From assembly GCA_934339215.1 (NCBI GenBank), contig CAKRHU010000094.1, positions 1-6,465 on the forward strand: a stretch of DNA of 6,465 nucleotides, written 5' to 3'. The position numbers were made by a program, and so were the translations under genes. Source of the stretch: an uncultured Lacticaseibacillus sp. (GTDB lineage: Bacteria; Bacillota; Bacilli; Lactobacillales; Lactobacillaceae). The notes beneath the pieces are model-generated. The model saw nothing but the letters and a program-made list of their open reading frames with translations. It searched no databases and was not told the origin of the DNA. Below, in pieces: positions 1 through 5,357 of this stretch; position 1 is the first letter of the stretch; each line of letters starts with the position of its first letter.

Positions 1-1244
1 GTCACTGTCCCACCATGAGACCCAGCACCTGGGCCCATGTCGATGATGTGATCGGCGACAGCGATGACGTCGGGGTCATGTTCCACCACGATCACGGTGT
101 TGCCATTGTCACGCAACTTTTTCAATAAGTCGTTGAGGCGATGGACGTCGCGCGGATGCAAGCCAGTCGATGGTTCATCCAAGATATAAAGCATATCGGT
201 CAGTGCGTTACCGAGATATTGCACCGTTTTCACGCGTTGGGATTCGCCGCCAGAAAGCGTGCGGGTGTCTCGGGTCAACGCCAAGTAATCGAGGCCGATG
301 GCAATCATGTCGCCTAAGCGCTGTTGTAAATCCGTCAACAAAGGCGCCATGGCCGGATCGTCGAAGGCTTTCAGTACATCGGCTAAGTCAGACAGTTGCA
401 TATCGGTGAGATCAAACATGTTGTAACCATTGATGCGACTCGATAATACTGAATCGTTATAGCGTTTCCCCCCACAAGCAGGGCACAAAGTCTGCGTGGC
501 AAAAGTCGCCAAGCGTTTGGCTGCGCCGGCTGACGTATCCCGATCAGATTGGGTGGTGGTGCGGAAGAATTGCCGCGAAATGCCTTCAAATTTCTGCTTG
601 GTGCGCACGCGTTCGTCTGGATCACCATGTAAGAAGAAATCCCATTGATCATCGGAAAACTGATCCAGTGGCAAGTCGTTGTCAAATAGCTTGGTTTTGA
701 TCAGCTGCTGATTGTAATAGCCGTTCTTCACGTAACCTGGCAACAATACGGCGCCTTCGCGAATTGACTTGCTACGATCAAAAGCGGCGTCAACGTTTAA
801 CACATAAGTTTCGCCTATGCCTTGGCAAGTTGGACACATGCCTTCTGGATCATTGAAGGAAAAGGCGTTACTAGCGTGGCCGTGATGCGGTTGGCCGAAT
901 CGTGAAAACAAAATGCGCAACAACGGATTAATATCGGAAATTGTACCGAGCGTTGAACGCGCGTTGCCGCCCAGGGGCTTTTGCTCGATCACCACAGCTG
1001 GTGAGATATTGTTGACCGCATCGACGTCTGGGCGTTTATAGCGCGGCAAGAACAACCGGGCAAAACTTGAAAACGTCGAATTCAGTTGCCGGCCGGCTTC
1101 TTGGGCGATGGTATCAAAGACAATTGAGGATTTCCCAGATCCAGAGACGCCGGTGAAGACGGTGATCTGGTGTTTGGGGATGGATAAGGATACGTTTTGT
1201 AAATTGTTTTGCCGGTCACCTTTAATTTCAATTGAATCGAACAT
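1..1244 (-). CDS. UvrA-like ABC ATPase, compact paralogue (N-terminal 414 codons; C-terminus beyond left edge)
   Basis: The reading frame is open from an ATG at 1244-1242 to the window edge, giving 414 codons. GGAGGAG at 1254-1248 is a suitable ribosome binding site. Seen in the protein: Walker A GVSGSGKS at 32-39, Q-loop VIEQKP at 85-90, a UvrA-type ARSTLGTISDI stretch near 95-105, CPTC at 137-140, CPACGGKRY at 254-262, ABC signature LSGGESQ at 330-336, Walker B YILDEP at 353-358, switch histidine in VVEHD (H389), and the DMGPGAG motif that ends UvrA ABC-I. This is the first ABC half of a UvrA-family protein. Canonical UvrA recognises DNA lesions and loads UvrB. Here the Walker A to signature distance is only about 290 residues, roughly 150 fewer than in canonical UvrA, so the UvrB-binding insertion is absent. 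It is therefore more likely one of the roughly 750-residue UvrA paralogues common in Firmicutes, with unproven function (accessory repair or drug tolerance), than the housekeeping uvrA. The family call is firm; the role is not. Confidence 0.9.
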   Translation of the reverse strand, partial: MFDSIEIKGDRQNNLQNVSLSIPKHQITVFTGVSGSGKSSIVFDTIAQEAGRQLNSTFSSFARLFLPRYKRPDVDAVNNISPAVVIEQKPLGGNARSTLGTISDINPLLRILFSRFGQPHHGHASNAFSFNDPEGMCPTCQGIGETYVLNVDAAFDRSKSIREGAVLLPGYVKNGYYNQQLIKTKLFDNDLPLDQFSDDQWDFFLHGDPDERVRTKQKFEGISRQFFRTTTQSDRDTSAGAAKRLATFATQTLCPACGGKRYNDSVLSSRINGYNMFDLTDMQLSDLADVLKAFDDPAMAPLLTDLQQRLGDMIAIGLDYLALTRDTRTLSGGESQRVKTVQYLGNALTDMLYILDEPSTGLHPRDVHRLNDLLKKLRDNGNTVIVVEHDPDVIAVADHIIDMGPGAGSHGGTV

Positions 1245-1296
1245 TTACTCCTCCATTCACACGCAAAAGGGGGCGCCACGTCATTGCGGCACCATT

Positions 1297-1309
1297 CTGG
1301 AACATCCAG
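1297..1309. repeat. Short inverted repeat in the UvrA-like leader
   Basis: CTGGA (1297-1301) and TCCAG (1305-1309) form a perfect 5-base inverted repeat with a 3-base loop. It lies about 55 bases upstream of the UvrA-like start codon, downstream of its predicted promoter, so it would be a small hairpin in the transcript leader. There is no T-run after it on the minus strand, so it is not a terminator. It may be chance. Confidence 0.2.
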
Positions 1310-1322
1310 GGGGCAATAGTTT

Positions 1323-1350
1323 ATCATAAAAGTAGGGGAAACGCTACCAA
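1323..1350 (-). promoter_or_regulatory. Candidate sigma-A promoter for the UvrA-like gene
   Basis: Read on the minus strand, TTGGTA (1350-1345; 4 of 6 to TTGACA) lies 16 bases upstream of TATGAT (1328-1323; 5 of 6 to TATAAT). The predicted leader before the ATG at 1244 is about 70 bases. No complete LexA/SOS box is visible nearby, so SOS control is not supported. The -35 box lies inside the GGGAAAC/GTTTCCC inverted repeat listed separately. This is a sequence-pattern call only. Confidence 0.45.
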
Positions 1351-1365
1351 AAAAATGTGTTTCCC
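1336..1365. repeat. Inverted repeat GGGAAAC/GTTTCCC around the -35 box of the UvrA-like gene
   Basis: GGGAAAC at 1336-1342 is matched by GTTTCCC at 1359-1365, a perfect 7-base inverted repeat with a 16-base spacer. A further TTCCCC at 1375-1380 could pair with GGGGAA at 1335-1340 instead. The spacer contains the candidate -35 box of the minus-strand promoter, so the repeat is placed where an operator could act on the UvrA-like gene and possibly on the divergent DUF975 gene. No regulator can be named. Confidence 0.35.
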
Positions 1366-1432
1366 ATGTTTAAGTTCCCCCCGTGACACCTTGCGACGAC
1401 GCTTAGTACCTCAATAAGGAGGAGTACAAATC

Positions 1433-2035
1433 ATGACACGAGCAGAATTGAAACAAGCGGCCAAAGCCCGACTCAAAGGCAAATGGGGTTGGGCAGTCGG
1501 CTTTCACTTTGTGGCGGTGTTTTTCGCCAATGTGGTCGGCTGGCTGACGTTTGGCATCATTGCCTTAATGGTCACCGCTGGGATCGCTTTTACGTTCTTG
1601 AAGTTTATGGATGATCGGGAACAAGACCGCAACATCTACAGTAATATTTTCAGTGCCTTCACCAGTGGGCAACCGATTGCCGTTTTTCTCAACACCATGT
1701 TGTCGGTGATTTTCATCACTTTGTGGTCGCTGCTGTTGGTGGTGCCAGGCATCATTAAGGCGTTGGCTTATTCGCAAACCAATTACATCTTGAAAGATAT
1801 GCAAGCCGCCGGCATTAAAATCACCCCAACTGGCGCCATTGCCGCAAGCCAGCGGTTGATGGTGGGGCACAAAGGTGAATATTTCCTGTTGCAGTTGAGC
1901 TTTATCGGCTGGGCTTTGGTCGCGACGTTGACCTTTGGGATCGGCTTTTTGTGGCTGGCCCCTTACATTCAAGCGACTAACGCGGCGTATTATCGGAACT
2001 TGGCGGGAGATCAATTCACGCAACCTGCCTTATAA
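1433..2035 (+). CDS. DUF975 family integral membrane protein
   Basis: This is a 200-residue protein starting at ATG 1433, with AAGGAGG at 1416-1422 ten bases upstream. The N-terminus MTRAELKQAAKARLKGKWGW is the typical opening of DUF975 proteins: a short basic amphipathic segment, then a membrane region. Hydrophobic stretches are visible at about 19-57, 78-110 and 149-180, consistent with four to six membrane passes. The family-like motif VPGIIKALAYSQTNYIL lies near 104-120, and LSFIGW plus LTFGIGFLWLAPYIQATNAAYY fall in the last third. No catalytic or ligand-binding motif is recognisable and the biochemical function of the family is unknown to me. It is divergent from the UvrA-like gene and upstream of guaA, which has its own promoter, so it appears to be a single-gene unit. 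I see no convincing promoter of its own in 1245-1416 and no strong terminator after it. Confidence 0.85.
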   Translation: MTRAELKQAAKARLKGKWGWAVGFHFVAVFFANVVGWLTFGIIALMVTAGIAFTFLKFMDDREQDRNIYSNIFSAFTSGQPIAVFLNTMLSVIFITLWSLLLVVPGIIKALAYSQTNYILKDMQAAGIKITPTGAIAASQRLMVGHKGEYFLLQLSFIGWALVATLTFGIGFLWLAPYIQATNAAYYRNLAGDQFTQPAL

Positions 2036-2079
2036 TAGAAGCAATCGGTTCGAGTGGCTTTCAGACGTGGCTTTTTTAA

Positions 2080-2095
2080 ATGGGAAAATTCTCAT
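2080..2095. repeat. Imperfect palindrome upstream of the guaA promoter
   Basis: ATGGGAA (2080-2086) faces TTCTCAT (2089-2095), seven pairs including one G-T mismatch across the centre. It ends five bases before the guaA -35 box, a position where an operator could sit. A T6 run lies just before it (2072-2077), not after it, so it is not a forward terminator. Low weight. Confidence 0.2.
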
Positions 2096-2100
2096 CACGA

Positions 2101-2129
2101 TTGACGTTCGTCGATAATATCAGTAGAAT
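2101..2129 (+). promoter_or_regulatory. guaA promoter (TTGACG-17-TAGAAT) with a palindrome on the -35 box
   Basis: TTGACG (2101-2106; 5 of 6) and TAGAAT (2124-2129; 5 of 6) are separated by exactly 17 bases, an excellent sigma-A-type match. Transcription would start near 2136, leaving a leader of about 25 bases that includes the ribosome binding site. A perfect TATAAT also occurs at 2133-2138, but it has no matching -35 and would place the start inside the ribosome binding site, so it is less likely. The -35 box is part of an imperfect palindrome, GACG-TT-CGTC at 2103-2112 with flanking AT pairs at 2100-2101 and 2114-2115. The leader is too short to hold a purine riboswitch. Confidence 0.65.
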
Positions 2130-2142
2130 TAATATAATTTAA

Positions 2143-2164
2143 AGAGGAGCGTGGAGAAAGCTTG
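2143..2164 (+). promoter_or_regulatory. guaA ribosome binding site and TTG start
   Basis: AGAGGAG (2143-2149) lies 12 bases and GTGGAG (2151-2156) five bases upstream of the TTG at 2162. No ATG or GTG lies in frame between the promoter and the conserved [12 protein letters not shown] start of GuaA, so TTG is the supported initiator. The two stacked G/A-rich elements leave the exact pairing with 16S rRNA open. Confidence 0.6.
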
Positions 2165-3706
2165 GCAAACCAGGATTACGACAAGATCATCGTACTTGAT
2201 TATGGCAGTCAATATAACCAATTGATCACCCGGCGGATTCGCGAGTTCGGCGTTTATTCTGAACTCAAACCGCACACGATCACGGCTGCAGAAGTGAAAG
2301 AAATCGCGCCAAAAGGGATCATTTTCTCTGGCGGCCCAGATTCCGTTTATGACGAAGGGGCATTAGGCGTCGATGACGAGATTTTTAACCTCGGCATTCC
2401 GATCTTAGGTGTGTGTTACGGCATGCAACTGATGGCTTATCGTTTAGGCGGCAAAGTTGCACCAGCTGACAACCGCGAATACGGTAAAGCCGACATCAAA
2501 GTGCTCGATGACGACGCCAAAGTTTTCCAAGGCCTTCCCCGCGAACAAACCGTGTGGATGAGCCATGGGGACTTGGTGCAAGCAGCACCTCAAGGCTTCC
2601 GCGTAACGGCAACCAGTGAAAACTGCCCAATTTCTGCGATGGATGACGACGACCGTAAGTTCTACGGCATCCAATTCCACGCCGAAGTTCAACACACCAA
2701 GTATGGCCATGAAATTCTGCATCATTTTGCCTTTGACATTTGTGGCGCAGAGGCGAACTGGAACATGGGCGACTTCATCGATGACCAAATCAAAGCCATC
2801 CGTGCTGAAGTTGGCGACAAGCAAGTCTTGCTCGGTCTTTCTGGTGGGGTTGACTCATCTGTTGTTGCGGCCTTGTTGAACAAAGCGATCGGCGACCAAC
2901 TTACTTGTATCTTCGTGGATCACGGCTTACTACGGAAGAATGAAGCCAATCAAGTGATGGACTCCTTAGGCAAAGGCCTTGGTGTGAAAATCATCAAAGT
3001 CGACGCTGCAGATCGCTTCTTAGGCGATTTGAAGGGTGTTACCGATCCTGAAAAGAAACGCAAGATCATCGGCCGCGACTTCATCGAAGTCTTCAATGCG
3101 GAAGCCCGCAAGTTGCACGGCATCGACTACTTGGCTCAAGGTACGCTGTACACCGACGTGGTTGAATCCGGTACTGATACTGCCCAAACCATCAAGTCTC
3201 ACCATAACGTTGGGGGCTTGCCAGACGACTTGAAGTTCAAGTTGATCGAACCTTTGAACAAGTTGTTCAAAGACGAAGCCCGCGAGCTCGGCGAACGTCT
3301 TGGTATCCCGCATGAACTTGTATGGCGCCAACCATTCCCAGGCCCAGGCCTTGGTATCCGTGTGCTTGGCGAAGTCACCCCTGAAAAGCTCGAAATCGTG
3401 CGCGAATCCGACGCGGTTTTACGTGACGAAATCAAAAAAGCCGGCTTAGACGAATCCATCTGGCAATACTTCACGGTATTACCAGGTTTTCGTTCTGTCG
3501 GTGTTATGGGCGATGGTCGGACTTACGACTACACCATTGCCATTCGTGCCATTACATCCATCGATGGGATGACCGCAGACTTTGCCCGCATCGACTGGGA
3601 AGTTCTGCAAAAGATCTCTGCTCGCATCGTCAACGAATGTGGGCACATCAACCGCGTGGTTTACGACATCACGTCTAAGCCGCCGGCAACTGTCGAATGG
3701 GAATAG
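2162..3706 (+). CDS. guaA: GMP synthase (glutamine-hydrolysing)
   Basis: The 514-residue product is the normal full length for bacterial GuaA. It converts XMP, ATP and glutamine to GMP in the cytosol, the last step of de novo guanine nucleotide synthesis. The N-terminal class I glutamine amidotransferase domain (about 8-195) shows the GVCYGMQ nucleophile elbow with Cys85, and FHAEV giving His173 and Glu175 of the triad; many homologues have Pro where Ala174 stands. The ATP-pyrophosphatase domain (about 205-390) has the P-loop SGGVDSS at 227-233 and [11 protein letters not shown] near 251-261. The dimerisation and XMP-binding C-terminal domain contains [16 protein letters not shown] at 389-404 and ends with the conserved [18 protein letters not shown]. 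Translation starts at TTG. The gene has its own promoter and is followed by a terminator about 120 bases after the stop, so it looks monocistronic. No frameshift or truncation is visible. Confidence 0.98.
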   Translation: MANQDYDKIIVLDYGSQYNQLITRRIREFGVYSELKPHTITAAEVKEIAPKGIIFSGGPDSVYDEGALGVDDEIFNLGIPILGVCYGMQLMAYRLGGKVAPADNREYGKADIKVLDDDAKVFQGLPREQTVWMSHGDLVQAAPQGFRVTATSENCPISAMDDDDRKFYGIQFHAEVQHTKYGHEILHHFAFDICGAEANWNMGDFIDDQIKAIRAEVGDKQVLLGLSGGVDSSVVAALLNKAIGDQLTCIFVDHGLLRKNEANQVMDSLGKGLGVKIIKVDAADRFLGDLKGVTDPEKKRKIIGRDFIEVFNAEARKLHGIDYLAQGTLYTDVVESGTDTAQTIKSHHNVGGLPDDLKFKLIEPLNKLFKDEARELGERLGIPHELVWRQPFPGPGLGIRVLGEVTPEKLEIVRESDAVLRDEIKKAGLDESIWQYFTVLPGFRSVGVMGDGRTYDYTIAIRAITSIDGMTADFARIDWEVLQKISARIVNECGHINRVVYDITSKPPATVEWE

Positions 3707-3782
3707 TTCTAGATAACACTATTCACTAATTTAGCGGGATTTTAAGGCGTTTTAGCCGGTATTAAATAGCATTCAATCGGGT

Positions 3783-3818
3783 TTGGGGGACTGAAATGTC
3801 CCCCAAGTGTCCCCCGAG
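3783..3818. repeat. GTCCCCC hairpin with tandem direct repeat
   Basis: TTGGGGGAC (3783-3791) pairs perfectly with GTCCCCCAA (3798-3806) around a 6-base loop. The right arm is duplicated in tandem: TGTCCCCCAAG (3797-3807) is followed directly by TGTCCCCCGAG (3808-3818), 10 of 11 identical. The left arm can pair with either copy, so two alternative hairpins are possible. There is no T-run after it, so it is not a standard terminator. The arrangement resembles repeated protein-binding sites, for example arm-type integrase sites, but that reading is inference. Confidence 0.65.
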
Positions 3819-3828
3819 AAATAGATGA

Positions 3829-3864
3829 GATCAGTTAGCCAGTGTTGGTTAGCTGGTCTTTTTT
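3829..3864 (+). terminator. Rho-independent terminator downstream of guaA
   Basis: A 13-pair stem is formed by GATCAGTTAGCCA (3829-3841) and TGGTTAGCTGGTC (3846-3858), with three G-T pairs and a GTGT loop. It is followed directly by six T residues (3859-3864). This is the only strong forward terminator in the gap. It sits 122 bases after the guaA stop codon, rather far for a lactobacillus gene end. Confidence 0.88.
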
Positions 3865-3910
3865 CAGTTGCGCGGGTAATCAATCAATTAAATGAGATTA
3901 TTAACATTAT

Positions 3911-3924
3911 ATTTTAATTAAAAT
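3911..3924. repeat. 14-base perfect AT palindrome
   Basis: ATTTTAATTAAAAT at 3911-3924 is a perfect palindrome made only of A and T, inside the most AT-rich part of the window. It is flanked by another AATTAAAA copy running into the AGGATG hairpin. Such a tract could be a bent or easily melted site or a regulator target. In AT-rich DNA a palindrome of this length can also occur by chance. Confidence 0.4.
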
Positions 3925-3928
3925 TAAA

Positions 3929-3945
3929 AGGATGAATTCCATCCT
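3929..3945. repeat. Inverted repeat AGGATG/CATCCT
   Basis: AGGATG (3929-3934) and CATCCT (3940-3945) form a perfect 6-base inverted repeat with a 5-base loop. On the plus strand it is followed by AAAA. On the minus strand it is followed by TTTT, so at most it could be a weak minus-strand terminator, although no minus-strand gene is close. Its arms resemble those of the second inverted repeat at 4017-4036. Confidence 0.4.
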
Positions 3946-4016
3946 AAAATTAACTGGTGCGAGGTAAGCACATTGTTGTCTCAGTGGTGGCGGAAGCGCT
4001 GTTATTATTAGATGAC

Positions 4017-4036
4017 AGGATAGTTCTTCTTATCCT
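4017..4036. repeat. Inverted repeat AGGATA/TATCCT
   Basis: AGGATA (4017-4022) and TATCCT (4031-4036) are perfect 6-base inverted arms around an 8-base spacer. The arms share the AGGAT core with the repeat 88 bases upstream. It lies about 40 bases before the weak promoter candidate of opuAA, a reasonable place for an operator of an osmotically controlled operon. No regulator binding site known to me matches it. Confidence 0.3.
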
Positions 4037-4075
4037 CATTCTACGCGGGAAAATATGAGAAGTAGTGACGCGGAT

Positions 4076-4104
4076 TTGAAATAATTGCGCCTTATCTGTA
4101 TCGT
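4076..4104 (+). promoter_or_regulatory. Weak candidate promoter for the opuAA-opuAB-opuAC operon
   Basis: TTGAAA (4076-4081; 5 of 6) is followed after 17 bases by TATCGT (4099-4104; 4 of 6). Transcription would start near 4111 and leave a leader of about 47 bases. A poor -10 is usual in genes that need activation or are induced, as osmoprotectant uptake operons are, but the match could be chance. No alternative scored better by eye. Confidence 0.35.
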
Positions 4105-4144
4105 TAATTGTGTAGTTTTTATTGCAGAACACGTTGAACTCACG

Positions 4145-4160
4145 AAGGAGGAATGCTATG
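4145..4160 (+). promoter_or_regulatory. Ribosome binding site that fixes the opuAA start
   Basis: AAGGAGG at 4145-4151 lies six bases before ATG 4158. The same frame is open upstream to an ATG at 4122, but that codon has no Shine-Dalgarno sequence and the extra 12 residues are not family-like. An ATG at 4153-4155 is out of frame. Confidence 0.9.
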
Positions 4161-5357
4161 ACCACCAAAGTTGAGGTCAAAAACTTGACGAAAATCTTTG
4201 GCAAGCATGTCGCAAAAGCGCAGACGATGCTTGAAAACGGACATACGAAACAAGAGATCTTAGCGGCCACAGAAGCAACGGTTGGTGTTGACCGCGCCAA
4301 CTTTGCGGTTGAAGACGGTGAAATTTTTGTCATCATGGGCTTATCCGGTTCCGGGAAGTCGACGACGATTCGGATGCTCAACCGGCTGATCAAACCGACG
4401 AGTGGCAGCGTGCTGATCGATGGTGAAGATATTGCGACGATGACCAAAGCCCAATTGCAAGCCGTTCGGCGCCAGAAGATGAGCATGGTGTTTCAAAGCT
4501 TTGCCTTGTTGCCCAACCGAACGGTGCAACAAAACACGGAATTTGGGTTAGAGATTCAAGGTGTCAGCAAAAGCGAGCGCGCGGCCAAGGCCCAAAAGGC
4601 GCTTGCGATGGTGGGCTTAAGCGAATACGCCTCGCAGTATCCTGATCAGCTGTCGGGGGGGATGCAACAGCGCGTCGGGTTGGCCCGCGCGTTTGCCAAC
4701 GACCCCGAGGTGTTGTTGATGGACGAAGCCTTTTCCGCGCTGGATCCGCTGAATCGGCGCGAGATGCAAGACGAATTGCTGGATCTCCAAGCAAACTTGC
4801 ACAAGACGATCATTTTTATCTCGCATGATCTCAACGAGGCGCTACACATCGGCGATCACATCCTGATCATGAAAGACGGTGAGATTGTCCAGATCGGGAC
4901 GCCTGAAGAAATCTTGAGCAACCCTGCCGATGATTATGTCGAGCGCTTCATCGAAGGCGTTGACCGTTCGCAGGTCTACACCGCCGGAAACGTTATGGTG
5001 CGGGCAACGACCGTCAACGTCGAAAAGGCCGGTCCCCGGCTGGCTGCGCGGCGAATGCGCGACAACGAGATTTCGAGTCTGTATGCGATCGATTCCGAGC
5101 GCCACTTGCTCGGAATCATCGATGCCAAAGACGTGCGTCAAGCAATCGACCAGCATCAAGAAGATATCCGCCCATTGGTCAAAGACATCGTGCCGACGAC
5201 GACCATCGATACCCCTCTGGCCGACTTGATGGATGCCGTGTCCAGCACGCCTGTGCCGTATGCCGTCGTCGATGAGCGCCACCGGCTGCAAGGAATCATT
5301 ATTCGCGGGGCGGTCTTGGGCGCATTGTCAGGAAATGAGGTGAACGTGAATGTTTGA
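4158..5357 (+). CDS. opuAA: Glycine betaine/proline betaine ABC transporter ATP-binding protein with CBS domains
   Basis: This is a 399-residue cytosolic ATPase of the OpuAA/ProV family, which powers uptake of glycine betaine and related compatible solutes. Counted from ATG 4158: the family-type N-terminal stretch KIFGKHVAKAQTMLENG near 12-28, Walker A GLSGSGKST at 61-69, Q-loop Gln113 in VFQSFALLPN, ABC signature LSGGMQQ at 165-171, Walker B VLLMDEA at 185-191 with Glu190, and switch His223 in ISHD. Residues from about 275 form a tandem CBS pair: ISSLYAIDSERHLLGIIDAKD around 305-325 and VPYAVVDERHRLQGIIIRGAVLG around 366-388. In relatives the CBS pair senses ionic strength and cyclic di-AMP. 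The protein ends at LSGNEVNVNV without the long acidic tail described for Lactococcus OpuA. It overlaps opuAB by eight bases. The substrate is inferred from family and neighbours. Confidence 0.95.
   Translation: MTTKVEVKNLTKIFGKHVAKAQTMLENGHTKQEILAATEATVGVDRANFAVEDGEIFVIMGLSGSGKSTTIRMLNRLIKPTSGSVLIDGEDIATMTKAQLQAVRRQKMSMVFQSFALLPNRTVQQNTEFGLEIQGVSKSERAAKAQKALAMVGLSEYASQYPDQLSGGMQQRVGLARAFANDPEVLLMDEAFSALDPLNRREMQDELLDLQANLHKTIIFISHDLNEALHIGDHILIMKDGEIVQIGTPEEILSNPADDYVERFIEGVDRSQVYTAGNVMVRATTVNVEKAGPRLAARRMRDNEISSLYAIDSERHLLGIIDAKDVRQAIDQHQEDIRPLVKDIVPTTTIDTPLADLMDAVSSTPVPYAVVDERHRLQGIIIRGAVLGALSGNEVNVNV

Larger units (their letters stand above)
3707..4157. other. 451-base gene-free region between guaA and opuAA
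   Basis: No open reading frame with a ribosome binding site is supported here on either strand; the longest minus-strand frame is an antisense shadow of opuAA. From left to right it holds about 75 bases of unremarkable sequence, a GTCCCCC hairpin with tandem repeat (3783-3818), a strong terminator (3829-3864), an AT-rich block (13 of 60 G+C at 3901-3960) with a 14-base palindrome and an AGGATG/CATCCT hairpin, an AGGATA/TATCCT hairpin (4017-4036), an ACGCGG direct repeat (4043-4048 and 4068-4073), and a weak promoter candidate before opuAA. The 3' end of guaA is a known integration site for genomic islands. No integrase gene or duplicated guaA end is seen here. Confidence 0.7.

Noticed and set aside
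1238..1251. CGAACATTT resembling half of a Firmicute LexA box or a PurR box
   Set aside because: Only one half-site matches and it overlaps the start codon of the UvrA-like gene, where the sequence is fixed by coding and the ribosome binding site.
1565..2023. Minus-strand open frame of 152 codons inside the DUF975 gene
   Set aside because: It is antisense to a recognised membrane protein gene. Its composition, rich in Q, H and R, is what hydrophobic codons give when read backwards.
2041..2079. Terminator after the DUF975 gene, suggested by a T6 run at 2072-2077
   Set aside because: The sequence before the T-run contains a direct repeat of GTGGCTTT rather than complementary arms. Only a poor four-base AAGC/GCTT pairing is possible.
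2036..2161. Purine riboswitch before guaA
   Set aside because: The predicted leader is about 25 bases and the conserved junction and loop sequences of the purine aptamer are not present.
3932..3967. Eleven-codon frame starting at ATG 3932 in the guaA-opuAA gap, a possible leader peptide
   Set aside because: AAAAGG lies directly against the ATG, so the ribosome spacing is wrong, no promoter lies before it, and the start is part of the AGGATG inverted repeat.
4122..4157. Upstream ATG giving a 12-residue longer OpuAA
   Set aside because: There is no Shine-Dalgarno sequence before 4122, whereas AAGGAGG sits ideally before 4158, and the family normally begins near the VEVKNLTKIFG segment.
3950..4486. 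Minus-strand open frame of 178 codons spanning the gap and the start of opuAA
   Set aside because: Most of it is antisense to the clear OpuAA coding sequence, it has no family-like motif, and its right part is the complement of the conserved Walker A region.
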